From NCBI RefSeq assembly GCF_028877475.1, contig NZ_CP113527.1:1481501-1545500 (forward strand): a DNA stretch of 64,000 nucleotides, written 5' to 3'. Each line of letters starts with the position of its first letter. Position 1 is the first letter of the stretch. The notes beneath the pieces were generated by a model. The model saw nothing but the letters and a program-made list of their open reading frames with translations, made no database searches and was not told the origin of the DNA. Source of the stretch: Lysinibacillus irui. Its GTDB lineage: Bacteria; Bacillota; Bacilli; Bacillales_A; Planococcaceae. This document shows positions 18,334-26,893 of the stretch, one piece after another. The position numbers and the translations under genes were made by a program.

Positions 18334-19812
18334 ATGGAACATACAAAAATTGAACAGTCCAATCAAGACTATAGAGCACTTGGCTATTCGGAAGATCTAT
18401 TACCAAAAGGGCCTCAGGAAAGGGATTGGGGGATTTTTAACTACATCACAGTTTGGATGGGCGCAGTTCACAATATTATGTCTTATATGACGGTGGCTGG
18501 ATTTTTCATCTTAGGATTATCTGTCAATCAAGTTTTCTTAGCCATCATGCTTTCGGCATTGATTGTTTCTGCAGGTTACGCATTAAATGGATATTCTGCT
18601 TCTAAATATGGTATACCATTCGCTATATTACTAAGAGATTCATTTGGAGTGAAAGGTTCTATTATACCAGCATTATGTCGAGGATTGGTTGCTGGGGTTG
18701 TATTCTTTGGGACGACAATAGTTGTAGGTGCTCAATCCCTTAATGTGTTATTTTCAAGATTCATTCCGAATTATATGTCTATCGGTGGAGACTTCAATAT
18801 TTTTGGCTTAGATGTTCCAACAATGATCTCCTATGGCATTTTGTGGTTAGTTACAGTGTTGCTATTTTTAGGTGGCATGGATATGTTAACTGTCTTTGGT
18901 AAATATTCATCACCGATTGTTTATATCTTCATCATTGGAGCAGCTATTTGGGCAATTAATATTGCTGGTGGAATTGGACCAATTTTAGAATATAAACCTT
19001 CTGCAACAATGGAAAGTCCATTAGTCTTTATTGCATGTGTCAGTGCGTTGGTTTCGAACTGGGCTGGTCCCGTGGTTAATATTGCAGACTATACGCATAG
19101 AGCAAAATCACCAAAAGCGATGATTTACGGTTTATCTATTGGTATGATCGGTTCTTATCTATTATTTGCTATCACTTGTATTAGCTTAATTGCAGGAACA
19201 GAGATTGCTTTCGGACAACCAATTTTTAATATCGTCGATGCAATTGATAAAATTCAAAATCCATTCTCTGTAGTGGTGTTAATTTTAGCATTAAATGTAG
19301 GGGCAACAGCTTTTGTAGTTTTTGGTAACTTACTACCATCTGGATTACAAATGACAACATTATTCCCTAAAGTATTTACAGTGAAATCTGCAGGTGTTTT
19401 AACAGCTGTTATTGGAACAATCATTTTACCTTGGAAACTAGTATCGAGTACAGAAACTTTATTCTTCTTTTATAGTTTCATAGGTTCTATGTTTGGTCCA
19501 ATAGTGGGTATTATGTTGTCTAGCTTCTTTATCGAGCGTAAAAGACATTTAAATTTATCAATGCTTTACGTAGAAGAGGGAAAAAACGGAGCCTATAAAT
19601 CTGGCTATAATATCATCGCGTGTATCGTCCTTTTGATTAGCTTCCTGTTACCAATGTCTGGTGCCTTTCTTAAGGGTGTACCGTTCTTAGTGAAGCTAAA
19701 TGACTTTGCATTCTTCAGCGGTCTAATCATGTCATTTATTTTATATACGGTGCTATATAAATTCAATCAGCAAAGTGTTCATAATAGTGTAGAAAATAAA
19801 GTAGGGGTGTAG
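18334..19812 (+). CDS. NCS1-family nucleobase/allantoin permease
   Basis: 492 residues with about 12 transmembrane helices and the NCS1 (cytosine/purine/uracil/allantoin/hydantoin) start RDWGIFNYITVWMGAVHNIMSY. The conserved intracellular NWAGPVVNIADYTHRAKS segment lies near residues 247-264. AGGAGG precedes the ATG. Position between the carbamoyltransferase and carbamate kinase genes makes allantoin or a related ureide/purine the likely cargo, but specificity is inferred from context. Confidence 0.85.
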   Translation: MEHTKIEQSNQDYRALGYSEDLLPKGPQERDWGIFNYITVWMGAVHNIMSYMTVAGFFILGLSVNQVFLAIMLSALIVSAGYALNGYSASKYGIPFAILLRDSFGVKGSIIPALCRGLVAGVVFFGTTIVVGAQSLNVLFSRFIPNYMSIGGDFNIFGLDVPTMISYGILWLVTVLLFLGGMDMLTVFGKYSSPIVYIFIIGAAIWAINIAGGIGPILEYKPSATMESPLVFIACVSALVSNWAGPVVNIADYTHRAKSPKAMIYGLSIGMIGSYLLFAITCISLIAGTEIAFGQPIFNIVDAIDKIQNPFSVVVLILALNVGATAFVVFGNLLPSGLQMTTLFPKVFTVKSAGVLTAVIGTIILPWKLVSSTETLFFFYSFIGSMFGPIVGIMLSSFFIERKRHLNLSMLYVEEGKNGAYKSGYNIIACIVLLISFLLPMSGAFLKGVPFLVKLNDFAFFSGLIMSFILYTVLYKFNQQSVHNSVENKVGV

Positions 19813-19814
19813 TT

Positions 19815-20765
19815 GTGAGTAAATTAGTAATTGTAGCAATCGGCGGTAATTCGCTAGTTAAAGATAGCGGAAGTGAATCTATTCAAAGTCAGCAAGAGGC
19901 AGTTGCACAAACGGTCGAACATATCGCGGATATGATTCAAGAGGGCTATAAAGTAGTTGTCACACACGGTAATGGACCACAAGTTGGTTTCACATTACAA
20001 AGAAGTGAAATTGCTAACGAGGTAGCTGGTATGCCAGCAGTACCACTAGTAAACTGTGTGGCTGATACACAAGGTGGAATTGGCTATTTAATTCAACAAG
20101 CATTAATTAACGAACTATCTAAGCGTCAAATTGATAAAAAAGTAGTAAGTGTCATTACACAAGTTGAAATTAATGAAGATGATCCAAACTTTATCAACCC
20201 TACAAAGCCGGTGGGCTCGTTCTTTACAAAAGAGCAAGCGGATGCAATGTTAATTGAACATCCAGATTGGAAAATGGTAGAGGATTCTGGTCGGGGCTAT
20301 CGTCGTGTTGTGCCTTCACCAAAACCAATTGATATTGTAGAAAAGGATGCTATTAAATCATTAATTGATAATGATTATGTCGTGATTGCTGTAGGTGGCG
20401 GTGGCATTCCAGTCATTAAAAAAGAAAATAATGTCTATGAAGGCGTTGATGCAGTCATTGATAAAGACTTTGCGACAAGCTTATTAGCAGCACAAGTAAA
20501 TGCAGATTCCTTAATTATTACAACTGGTGTTCCTCGTGTGTTTATTAATTTTGGTAAGCCAGAACAACAAGCACTTGAAGAAATTACAGTAGAAGAAACA
20601 AAGCAACATGTTCTAGATAATCAGTTCCCACCAGGAAGTATGCTTCCAAAAATTGAAGCGAGCCTAAGCTTCATAGAAAATGGTGGTCACCGAGTGATTA
20701 TTACAAACCCTGAAAGTCTAAAAGAGGCAATTAATAATCAAGCTGGTACTCATATTATTAACTAG
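19815..20765 (+). CDS. allK: Carbamate kinase (AllK/ArcC type)
   Basis: 316 residues with the amino-acid-kinase fold: IVAIGGNSLVKD at the N-terminus, VVTHGNGPQVGF near residue 50, and AVGGGGIPVI near 195. It turns carbamoyl phosphate plus ADP into ATP, ammonia and CO2, the energy-yielding end of oxalurate fermentation. GTG start two bases after the permease stop. Here it follows allHFG and the permease; arcC is an equivalent name. Confidence 0.92.
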   Translation: MSKLVIVAIGGNSLVKDSGSESIQSQQEAVAQTVEHIADMIQEGYKVVVTHGNGPQVGFTLQRSEIANEVAGMPAVPLVNCVADTQGGIGYLIQQALINELSKRQIDKKVVSVITQVEINEDDPNFINPTKPVGSFFTKEQADAMLIEHPDWKMVEDSGRGYRRVVPSPKPIDIVEKDAIKSLIDNDYVVIAVGGGGIPVIKKENNVYEGVDAVIDKDFATSLLAAQVNADSLIITTGVPRVFINFGKPEQQALEEITVEETKQHVLDNQFPPGSMLPKIEASLSFIENGGHRVIITNPESLKEAINNQAGTHIIN

Positions 20766-20778
20766 GAGGATTCACGGT

Positions 20779-21240
20779 ATGGATTATATTCAATTAGCAG
20801 TTGAAAAAACAAAAGAAGGTATCGATCAAAATATTGGCGGACCTTTTGGTGCAACAATTGTACGAGGTGACGAAATCATTGCCGTTGTAGGGAATACAAT
20901 GAATCGTGATACAGACCTTTCTGCACATGCAGAAATTGTGGCTATTCGTGAAGCTTCTAAAAAGTTAGGAACAATGGACTTATCTGATTGTGTTATTTAT
21001 GCTACTTGTGAGCCATGTCCAATGTGTGTTTCAGCAATTATTTGGGCAGGTATTAAGGAAGTACATTATTGCAATACAGCAGAAGATGCTCACAAAAATG
21101 GCTTCTCTGATATGCATATACGCGACTATTTTTCAGGTAAAGATACAAGCGTGCTAAACATGCACAAAATCGAGACTAGAGAAGACTGTGACAACCTGTT
21201 CGTGCATTTTAATGAAAAAATGGCAGAAGAAGTAAAATAA
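20779..21240 (+). CDS. Nucleoside/guanine deaminase-like zinc enzyme
   Basis: 153 residues of the cytidine-deaminase superfamily, closest in pattern to GuaD: GGPFGATIV at about residue 20, HAEIVAIREA (zinc His and catalytic Glu), and CEPCPMC (two zinc cysteines). It likely deaminates guanine or a related purine, feeding xanthine/urate-derived nitrogen into the same pathway. AGGAGG upstream; last gene of the operon before a large hairpin. Guanine as substrate is an inference from the fold and context. Confidence 0.82.
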   Translation: MDYIQLAVEKTKEGIDQNIGGPFGATIVRGDEIIAVVGNTMNRDTDLSAHAEIVAIREASKKLGTMDLSDCVIYATCEPCPMCVSAIIWAGIKEVHYCNTAEDAHKNGFSDMHIRDYFSGKDTSVLNMHKIETREDCDNLFVHFNEKMAEEVK

Positions 21241-21252
21241 TAACCGTTAGCT

Positions 21253-21297
21253 AGCTTTGAGCATTCAAGCCTAACAAAATTAGGACTGCTCAAAGCT
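21253..21297 (+). terminator. Large hairpin after the allantoin operon
   Basis: Eleven-base arms AGCTTTGAGCA / TGCTCAAAGCT enclose an inner stem CCTAA / TTAGG. Only TTTC follows, so it may be an inefficient terminator or a 3'-end-protecting hairpin, leaving some read-through to the hydrolase gene. Confidence 0.55.
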
Positions 21298-21542
21298 TTC
21301 CGTAGACATACATTAGAGGAGGGGTCTCGTCAAGGAGAATCCCTTTTCTAATTTTAAACAAAAAGTTGTAAGATTCTTGGTACAATGAAATAAATAATCA
21401 TGCTGTTAACTTGATTCAGCAATATTTTTTGTACGAAAAGCAAAGCATTGAGCAGCCATTGCGTTAAGGCGTAATTAGTAGGGCAACGAGCATTATTGGG
21501 TCAAATTTTCATCTTCGTAATTCATAAGAAGGAGCTATTTAC
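21298..21542. other. Gene-free leader before the M20 hydrolase gene
   Basis: About 245 bases with no coding sequence that I can support. It ends in AAGAAGGAG, the ribosome site of the hydrolase. I see no clear riboswitch or strong promoter. Confidence 0.4.
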
Positions 21543-22778
21543 ATGGTCTATAAAGAACGATATCAACAATTACTAGATAATATGAATCAATATAATTCAG
21601 GAGAGAAAGGGATTACGAGAGTTGCTTATACGAATGAAGAACAGGCTTGTTTACACGCTTTTATTCGTTTATGTAAAGATGAAAATCTTCAAATTCATAT
21701 TGACCATTGTGGAAATCTTATTGCTCGAAGAGAAGGTAGTGTACCAGGACTACAGCCTGTTGTTATAGGGTCCCATTTAGACACTGTTTATCAAGGTGGT
21801 AAATATGATGGTGTTGTTGGCGTAACGGCTGGACTTGAGATTATCAAGCGATTAAATGAGCGTTCTATTGTGACAAAGCATCCGATTGAAATTATCGCCT
21901 TTGCTTGTGAGGAATCCTCCCGATTCGGTGTTTCAACAGTTGGAAGTAAAGCGATGGCGGGTCTGATAGAGAAAGAAAAGTACCGTCATTTAGTAGATCG
22001 AGATGGTATTTCCATGGAACAGGCATTTGCACATTGTGGACTTGATTTTAGTAGTATTGATCAAGCAACAAGAGTAGAAGAAGGATTCCATGCATTTTTT
22101 GAATTACATATTGAACAAGGACCATTGCTAATTAACTATGAAAAGAAAATTGGTATTGTAACAGGGGTTGCCGCACCAGTTCGTTTATTGATGAAATTAA
22201 ATGGGAAAGCGTCCCATTCAGGCACGACACCGATGAATATGAGAAAAGATGCCCTTTTAGGTGCATCAGAATTGGCATTAGAATTGGAAAAAGCAGCGAT
22301 AGCAGAGCAAGAGTTTGGAACAGTGGCAACGGTAGGAGTATTAGACGTTGTAGCAGGTTCCATGAACGTTGTCCCAGGGGAAGTAGAGCTGACAGTAGAT
22401 ATTCGATCATCTTCTGTAGAATCAAGAGAGCGAGTGCTTCAACATTTGTATACAACTATTACAAACGTGCAAGAAAGGAGACAGCTTTCCATTGAATACA
22501 ATGTCATTAGTTCAGAGGAGCCTGTCCTACTTTCTCCAACTCTAATGAAAGAGCTCGAAACTATTTGTGTCGAAAAGGAACTCTCCTATCATTATATGCA
22601 AAGTGGAGCAGGACACGATTCCATGAATATGACCAGACTCGGACCAGTTGGCCTTATTTTTATTCCATCTCTAGATGGATTAAGTCACCATCCAGATGAG
22701 CATACAGATTTGGAGGATATATTATTAGGGATAGATGTCCTAGAAGAAGCTGTTTTAAGATCGGCTTCTGTCATCTAA
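21543..22778 (+). CDS. Zn-dependent amidohydrolase, allantoate amidohydrolase / N-carbamoyl-amino-acid hydrolase type
   Basis: 411 residues of the M20 hydantoinase/carbamoylase group. Metal ligands appear in GSHLDTVYQGGKYDGVVG (about 79-96), ACEESSRFG (about 122-130) and HIEQGP (about 184-189), with GAGHDSMNM and SHHPDE in the C-terminal part. Relatives hydrolyse allantoate, ureidoglycolate or N-carbamoyl amino acids with release of ammonia and CO2. AAGAAGGAG upstream. Placed right after the carbamate kinase/deaminase genes, allantoate is the most likely substrate, but sequence alone does not separate these activities. Confidence 0.85.
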   Translation: MVYKERYQQLLDNMNQYNSGEKGITRVAYTNEEQACLHAFIRLCKDENLQIHIDHCGNLIARREGSVPGLQPVVIGSHLDTVYQGGKYDGVVGVTAGLEIIKRLNERSIVTKHPIEIIAFACEESSRFGVSTVGSKAMAGLIEKEKYRHLVDRDGISMEQAFAHCGLDFSSIDQATRVEEGFHAFFELHIEQGPLLINYEKKIGIVTGVAAPVRLLMKLNGKASHSGTTPMNMRKDALLGASELALELEKAAIAEQEFGTVATVGVLDVVAGSMNVVPGEVELTVDIRSSSVESRERVLQHLYTTITNVQERRQLSIEYNVISSEEPVLLSPTLMKELETICVEKELSYHYMQSGAGHDSMNMTRLGPVGLIFIPSLDGLSHHPDEHTDLEDILLGIDVLEEAVLRSASVI

Positions 22779-22835
22779 AGTTTGGCTTTGTTTAGCAATT
22801 TTTGGAGGATTAAAGTAGTTTTTAATCTAGTCAAT

Positions 22836-22874
22836 AAAAAGACGACCTTTCCGTACTAGAAAGTCGTCTTTTTT
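22836..22874. terminator. Bidirectional terminator
   Basis: AAAAGACGAC / GTCGTCTTTT arms with an inner TTC/GAA stem, an A-run on one side and a T-run on the other. It sits between the convergent hydrolase and MFS genes and overlaps the MFS 3' end. Confidence 0.85.
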
Positions 22875-24058
22875 ATGTGAACAGAATGGTTAATCGGTTT
22901 CTTCTGATTGCCAATTTTGATTTGAATGAGCATCATCGCAATGACCATAATAATCATACCAATAATGGCAGTTGTAAAATTGCCTGTGAAATCACGTATG
23001 AGACCGACAAAGAAAGGTCCAAGTGCAGCAAATACAAAGCCAACCGATTGTGTCATAGCGGCTAAGAAGCTAGCCTCCTGAATATCTTTGGCTTCATCAA
23101 TTGGTAATGTTAGACCTAATGAAAATAGCCCACCTGCACCAAGACCAATTAAAATACTGCTTAGCCAAGGATTATAACTAAACAATAGCATCAATAGACC
23201 AATTAATTCTAAAGCTGAACAGCCGAGGAGCCATACAGCTCTATGCTGAAAGCGGTTATTTAAAATAGGTACTAAAAACGTTGCCGGCATTTGCGCGACT
23301 GTTAATAGTGTCAGCATCATACCAGCATCTCGTTTATTGTAGCCCATATTTTCGGCAATTGGTGGTAACCAAGCCATTATGGTATAAAACATGAAGGCCA
23401 TTATGCCAAAGAAGCCTGTTAAAAGCCAAGCCTTTTGATTGGTTAACATGTGCTTCCTATAAATGTCTCGATCCAAAGTATTTTGGTTGGGAGTAGCAAT
23501 CTCCTTATGCTCGATTGGCTTCCACCAAAAACATATAGCGATGAGAGCGAGAATAGCCCAAGAGGCAGTAGCAACTTGCCAGGAATGAAACATATTATTT
23601 AATGGAAGCGAAAGCCCAGAGCCTAATGCAGCTCCTACCACTAATGCTAACGAGTAGATACCAACTATACGAGAAGGATTTGAAAATTGCTCTTTAATAT
23701 AGCCAGATAATAAAGGGCTAACGATTGCAATACCGATGCCGGATAAAAAGGCAGTTAGAAGCATCACCCAGCTAGAATAAGCAAAAAATCTGGCAGCTGT
23801 TGCTAGTCCAATAAGAATTAGGGAGTAGGCAATGGTCCGCTCTATGCTCCAACGATTGGCAAGTTTAATAGCAAAAGGGGCAAATAAACCCATACACAGC
23901 ACTGCCAAGGATGTTAGCAAACTAGCGGTAGCCGCACTCATGTCTAATGATTCGCGGATCGTTCCTAACAAAGGGGAGACAGAGGTGATGACCGGTCTTA
24001 AATTAAAAGAAGCTAAAATTATAGCGATAATCGGCACAATCGTACGTTTTATATTCAT
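22856..24058 (-). CDS. MFS transporter, CynX/NimT family
   Basis: 400 residues with 12 predicted transmembrane helices. The N-terminus ASFNLRPVITSVSPLLGTIRESL is the signature of the CynX/NimT (cyanate, 2-nitroimidazole, YeaN/YycB) branch. Divergent from a LysR regulator with a shared palindromic operator, a common layout for these exporters. The ATG start is preceded by AAAGAGAATG. The substrate is unknown. Confidence 0.85.
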   Translation of the reverse strand: MNIKRTIVPIIAIILASFNLRPVITSVSPLLGTIRESLDMSAATASLLTSLAVLCMGLFAPFAIKLANRWSIERTIAYSLILIGLATAARFFAYSSWVMLLTAFLSGIGIAIVSPLLSGYIKEQFSNPSRIVGIYSLALVVGAALGSGLSLPLNNMFHSWQVATASWAILALIAICFWWKPIEHKEIATPNQNTLDRDIYRKHMLTNQKAWLLTGFFGIMAFMFYTIMAWLPPIAENMGYNKRDAGMMLTLLTVAQMPATFLVPILNNRFQHRAVWLLGCSALELIGLLMLLFSYNPWLSSILIGLGAGGLFSLGLTLPIDEAKDIQEASFLAAMTQSVGFVFAALGPFFVGLIRDFTGNFTTAIIGMIIMVIAMMLIQIKIGNQKKPINHSVHIKKTTF

Positions 24059-24137
24059 TCTCTTTCAACTCCGTTATATCAAATAAATAAATAGATTTCC
24101 CAATTGAAGTCTAAACTAATTTGAATGATTGAACAAT

Positions 24138-24163
24138 ACTATTATTACTATTACAATAATAGT
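24138..24163. promoter_or_regulatory. LysR-type operator between divergent genes
   Basis: Inverted repeat ACTATTATT-N8-AATAATAGT, with the T-N11-A type spacing expected of LysR sites. It lies 28 bases before the LysR start and about 80 before the divergent MFS start. Confidence 0.55.
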
Positions 24164-24190
24164 TATAAACTATGATAGGATGTGGTCGTT

Positions 24191-25069
24191 GTGGAAATAC
24201 GTCATCTTCATTATTTTATGGCGGTCTGTGAGGAGCTACATTTTACAAAAGCTGCTGAGAAACTTGGTATATCACAGCCAACATTAAGCCAGCAAATACG
24301 CATATTAGAAAATGAACTGGGTATGCCTTTGTTTGATCGGATAGGTAAAAAAATTGTTGTGACAGAGGCTGGTTCTCTTTTGTTTAGCTATGCTACAGAA
24401 ATGCTTAATACATTACAAAATGTCAAAGATGCAATTAAAGATTTACAGGAGCTGCAAGGTGGGCAAATAAGTGTTGGAATTATGCCTTCAGATTTAGACT
24501 ATCGGATTACACAGCTTGTTATTGATTTTCATGAAAAATTTCCAAAGGTAAAACTGAAGATACTAGCATCCATTGATATTATGCGGCAAGTTCTTGAAAA
24601 TGAAGTGGACATTGGAATTGGAACGAATGTAGAGGCGGATGATCGTTTGGTCATGATTCCTTTATGTCGGGAGGAATATGTGTTAGTCGTTTCAAAAGAG
24701 CACGCATTGGCGAAGCAAACTGCAATCACAATTGCCGAATTAAAGGAGCTTCCGATGGTTATGTATCCAGAAGGTTTTCTTGGGAGAGAAGTGGTAGAAG
24801 ATGCTGTAAAAACACATGGTTTTCAGCTGCATACTATTCTTGAAACAAGTTCTGTTACTTCCATTATGAATCTTGTTCGAGAAAATATTGGCGTGACAGT
24901 GCAACCTTATCCCTTGATACAACAAATGAATGATCCTAATCTATGTAGTATACGTATCTTGAATGGTGCCCCAAGTCGTAGCCTATCAATTATTTATCGA
25001 ATAGATCGCTATGTCAGTCAAGCAACGACAGCTTTTATTGAACAACTCAAAGAATATTTTACGGGCTAA
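24191..25069 (+). CDS. LysR-family transcriptional regulator
   Basis: About 292 residues. N-terminal winged HTH (HLHYFMAVCEELHFTKAAEKLGISQPTLSQQIRILENELG) and a C-terminal periplasmic-binding-protein-like effector domain. A GTG at 24191 is preferred over the GTG at 24182, because AGGA at 24177-24180 is too close to the latter. Divergent from the CynX/NimT-type MFS gene, which it probably controls together with itself. The effector is unknown. Confidence 0.85.
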   Translation: MEIRHLHYFMAVCEELHFTKAAEKLGISQPTLSQQIRILENELGMPLFDRIGKKIVVTEAGSLLFSYATEMLNTLQNVKDAIKDLQELQGGQISVGIMPSDLDYRITQLVIDFHEKFPKVKLKILASIDIMRQVLENEVDIGIGTNVEADDRLVMIPLCREEYVLVVSKEHALAKQTAITIAELKELPMVMYPEGFLGREVVEDAVKTHGFQLHTILETSSVTSIMNLVRENIGVTVQPYPLIQQMNDPNLCSIRILNGAPSRSLSIIYRIDRYVSQATTAFIEQLKEYFTG

Positions 25070-25114
25070 AGCACAAACGACTGTTAAAAAAATTATAGAA
25101 AAAAGTTCCTTTTT

Positions 25115-25155
25115 TTGAAGAGTTCACATATACTATTATAAACCGACAGTCAGTC
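25115..25155 (+). promoter_or_regulatory. Promoter and first TetR-like operator of the MFS gene
   Basis: TTGAAG (25115-25120), a 16-base spacer and TATAAA (25137-25142) form a plausible sigma-A promoter. The palindrome AACCGACAGTCAGTC (25141-25155) overlaps the -10/start region and matches the downstream 15-mer at 12 of 15 positions, so a TetR-family repressor could block initiation. Confidence 0.55.
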
Positions 25156-25160
25156 TATAT

Positions 25161-25216
25161 ATGTAGGACAGGTGAAAGAAGTTTTTCATTTCTTCATCTT
25201 GTACCTACATTTTTTT
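25161..25216 (+). terminator. Leader terminator/attenuator of the MFS gene
   Basis: A long imperfect stem (ATGTAGG-ACAGGTGAAAGAAG against CTTCATCTTGTACCTACAT) ends in seven Ts, inside the leader of the exporter gene and between the two operators. It has intrinsic-terminator architecture, and its place before the gene suggests attenuation. Confidence 0.6.
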
Positions 25217-25228
25217 ACAGTCGTAAAT

Positions 25229-25243
25229 GACCGACTGTCGGTC
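25229..25243 (+). promoter_or_regulatory. Second TetR-like operator
   Basis: GACCGACTGTCGGTC is a perfect 15-bp palindrome of the type bound by QacR/TetR-family repressors, 25 bases before the MFS start codon. No TetR gene is seen in the window. Confidence 0.6.
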
Positions 25244-25267
25244 TAAAATGGTGAGAGGTGATTTTAA

Positions 25268-26521
25268 TTGAACAGATCCGTTAAAGTAATAGGCTTTTCC
25301 CAAGATTTTTTAATGATGGTTGTTGGTCAGATTATTTCTATTTTAGGCTCAGCCCTCCTAAGATTTGCCCTATCACTTTTTGTCTTGGATTTAACGGGAA
25401 GGGCAGATCTTTTCGCTGTGCTCTTTGCTATTTCAAGCCTTCCTATTTTATTTACACCATTTGGTGGTGCTATAGCAGACCGTTTTAACCGACGCAATTT
25501 AATGGTTGTATATGATTTTATTAGTAGTTTTATTGTTCTAATTTTCTATTGTATGTTACTGACAGATAATTATTCTGTGTTAGGGATCGGCCTTGTCCTT
25601 GTGTTACTTTCCTTTATTAGTGCGATGTACGCACCTGCTGTCATGGCTAGTATTCCATTATTGGTTGAAGAACAGAAGCTTGAGCAAGCCAATGGAATCA
25701 TTAACGGGGTTCAAGCATTAGCTGGTGTGACTGCACCAGTACTAGGGGGCATCTTATATGGGGTGCTTGGTCTGAAAATTCTTGTCATCATGAGTGGATT
25801 ATTATTTTTCTTAACAGCTATTTTAGAAATGTTTATAACGATACCATTTGAGCAGCGTGATTATCATGGACAATTAGTACGTACATTGATCAGTGATATG
25901 AAAGGAGGGTTTAGCTATGTCATAAGGCAAAGATTTATTTTAAAATGCATATTACTAGCCGCTTTATTGAATTTATTTTTTACACCTCTATTCATTGTGG
26001 GTGTGCCAATAATCCTTCGTGTCACAATGGAAACTGGTCATACATTGTATGGAATTGGAATGGGCAGCATAGATTTGGCAACCATTTTAGGCGCATTAGC
26101 AATGGGCTATTTTGCCACAAAGCTTCGCATACACAGCCTATACATTTGGATGTTTGTGACAGCTTTATTCGTAATCCCTATGGCTATTGCTGTCTTGCCT
26201 CCGTCGCTACAAATGGGTCTTTATCCTTCATACATTCTATTTATAGGGTGTGCTGTTGTGATCGCGATGATCATGACGGTGATTTCCATCTACGTCATGA
26301 CACTTGTCCAAAAGGGAACGCCAAATGAAAAAATGGGGAAGGTTATGGCCATTATGATGGCAGTATCACAATGTATGGCTCCTCTTGGGCAAATAGGATA
26401 TGGCTTCCTATTTGAGGACTTTCGTAGCCATATTTATATACCAATCCTCATGATATGTGTGGTTGTCCTATTGTTAGCGTTCCTGACCAATAGATTATGG
26501 CGATTAGAGGCTAAACGATGA
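25268..26521 (+). CDS. MFS efflux transporter (macrolide-efflux-like)
   Basis: 417 residues with 12 transmembrane helices. The loop 2-3 motif GAIADRFNRRNLMV and overall pattern (ALLRFALSLFVLDLTGRADLFAVLF at the start) place it with the Mef-like/YxaM group of MFS exporters. TTG start with GAGAGGTG upstream. Two TetR-type operators and an intrinsic-terminator-like hairpin lie in its leader, suggesting drug- or metabolite-induced expression. Its cargo is not readable. Confidence 0.83.
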   Translation: MNRSVKVIGFSQDFLMMVVGQIISILGSALLRFALSLFVLDLTGRADLFAVLFAISSLPILFTPFGGAIADRFNRRNLMVVYDFISSFIVLIFYCMLLTDNYSVLGIGLVLVLLSFISAMYAPAVMASIPLLVEEQKLEQANGIINGVQALAGVTAPVLGGILYGVLGLKILVIMSGLLFFLTAILEMFITIPFEQRDYHGQLVRTLISDMKGGFSYVIRQRFILKCILLAALLNLFFTPLFIVGVPIILRVTMETGHTLYGIGMGSIDLATILGALAMGYFATKLRIHSLYIWMFVTALFVIPMAIAVLPPSLQMGLYPSYILFIGCAVVIAMIMTVISIYVMTLVQKGTPNEKMGKVMAIMMAVSQCMAPLGQIGYGFLFEDFRSHIYIPILMICVVVLLLAFLTNRLWRLEAKR

Positions 26522-26575
26522 AAAAAACCACCATTAGTTTTATCAAGACCTAAATTGTAAAAGTCGTAAAATATA

Positions 26576-26617
26576 AATGGTGATACATATTAGTCATATA
26601 TAATATGTATCACCATT
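26576..26617. terminator. Strong hairpin after the MFS gene
   Basis: Seventeen perfect base pairs (AATGGTGATACATATTA / TAATATGTATCACCATT) around an 8-base loop, followed by TTCTTCTT. It closes the MFS unit and insulates the protease operon. Confidence 0.75.
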
Positions 26618-26893
26618 TTCTTCTTGCTCAACAATCGCGCATGATTATGGAACATCATAAGCACCTGTTTTGTAATACTAACGCAGTTTAATTTAAGTAC
26701 AAACATTCACAATCTTTAAGATGTTATCATGTGTGATTGACTAATAGATACCAATACTATTTTCACTGTAAAAATTTCCGATAGTTAGATAAAAATCCAT
26801 CTATTGTAACTGTTTATATAAATTCAGAATTGTTAAACTATTATTAAATACCAAGGATACACTTGAAACTTAATTCTTTCAGGAGGGATACAA
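26618..26893. other. Gene-free upstream region of the protease-nuclease operon
   Basis: About 275 AT-rich bases without a supportable reading frame. It must hold the promoter of the following operon, and ends in CAGGAGGG before the ATG. I cannot assign a specific promoter class. Confidence 0.4.
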
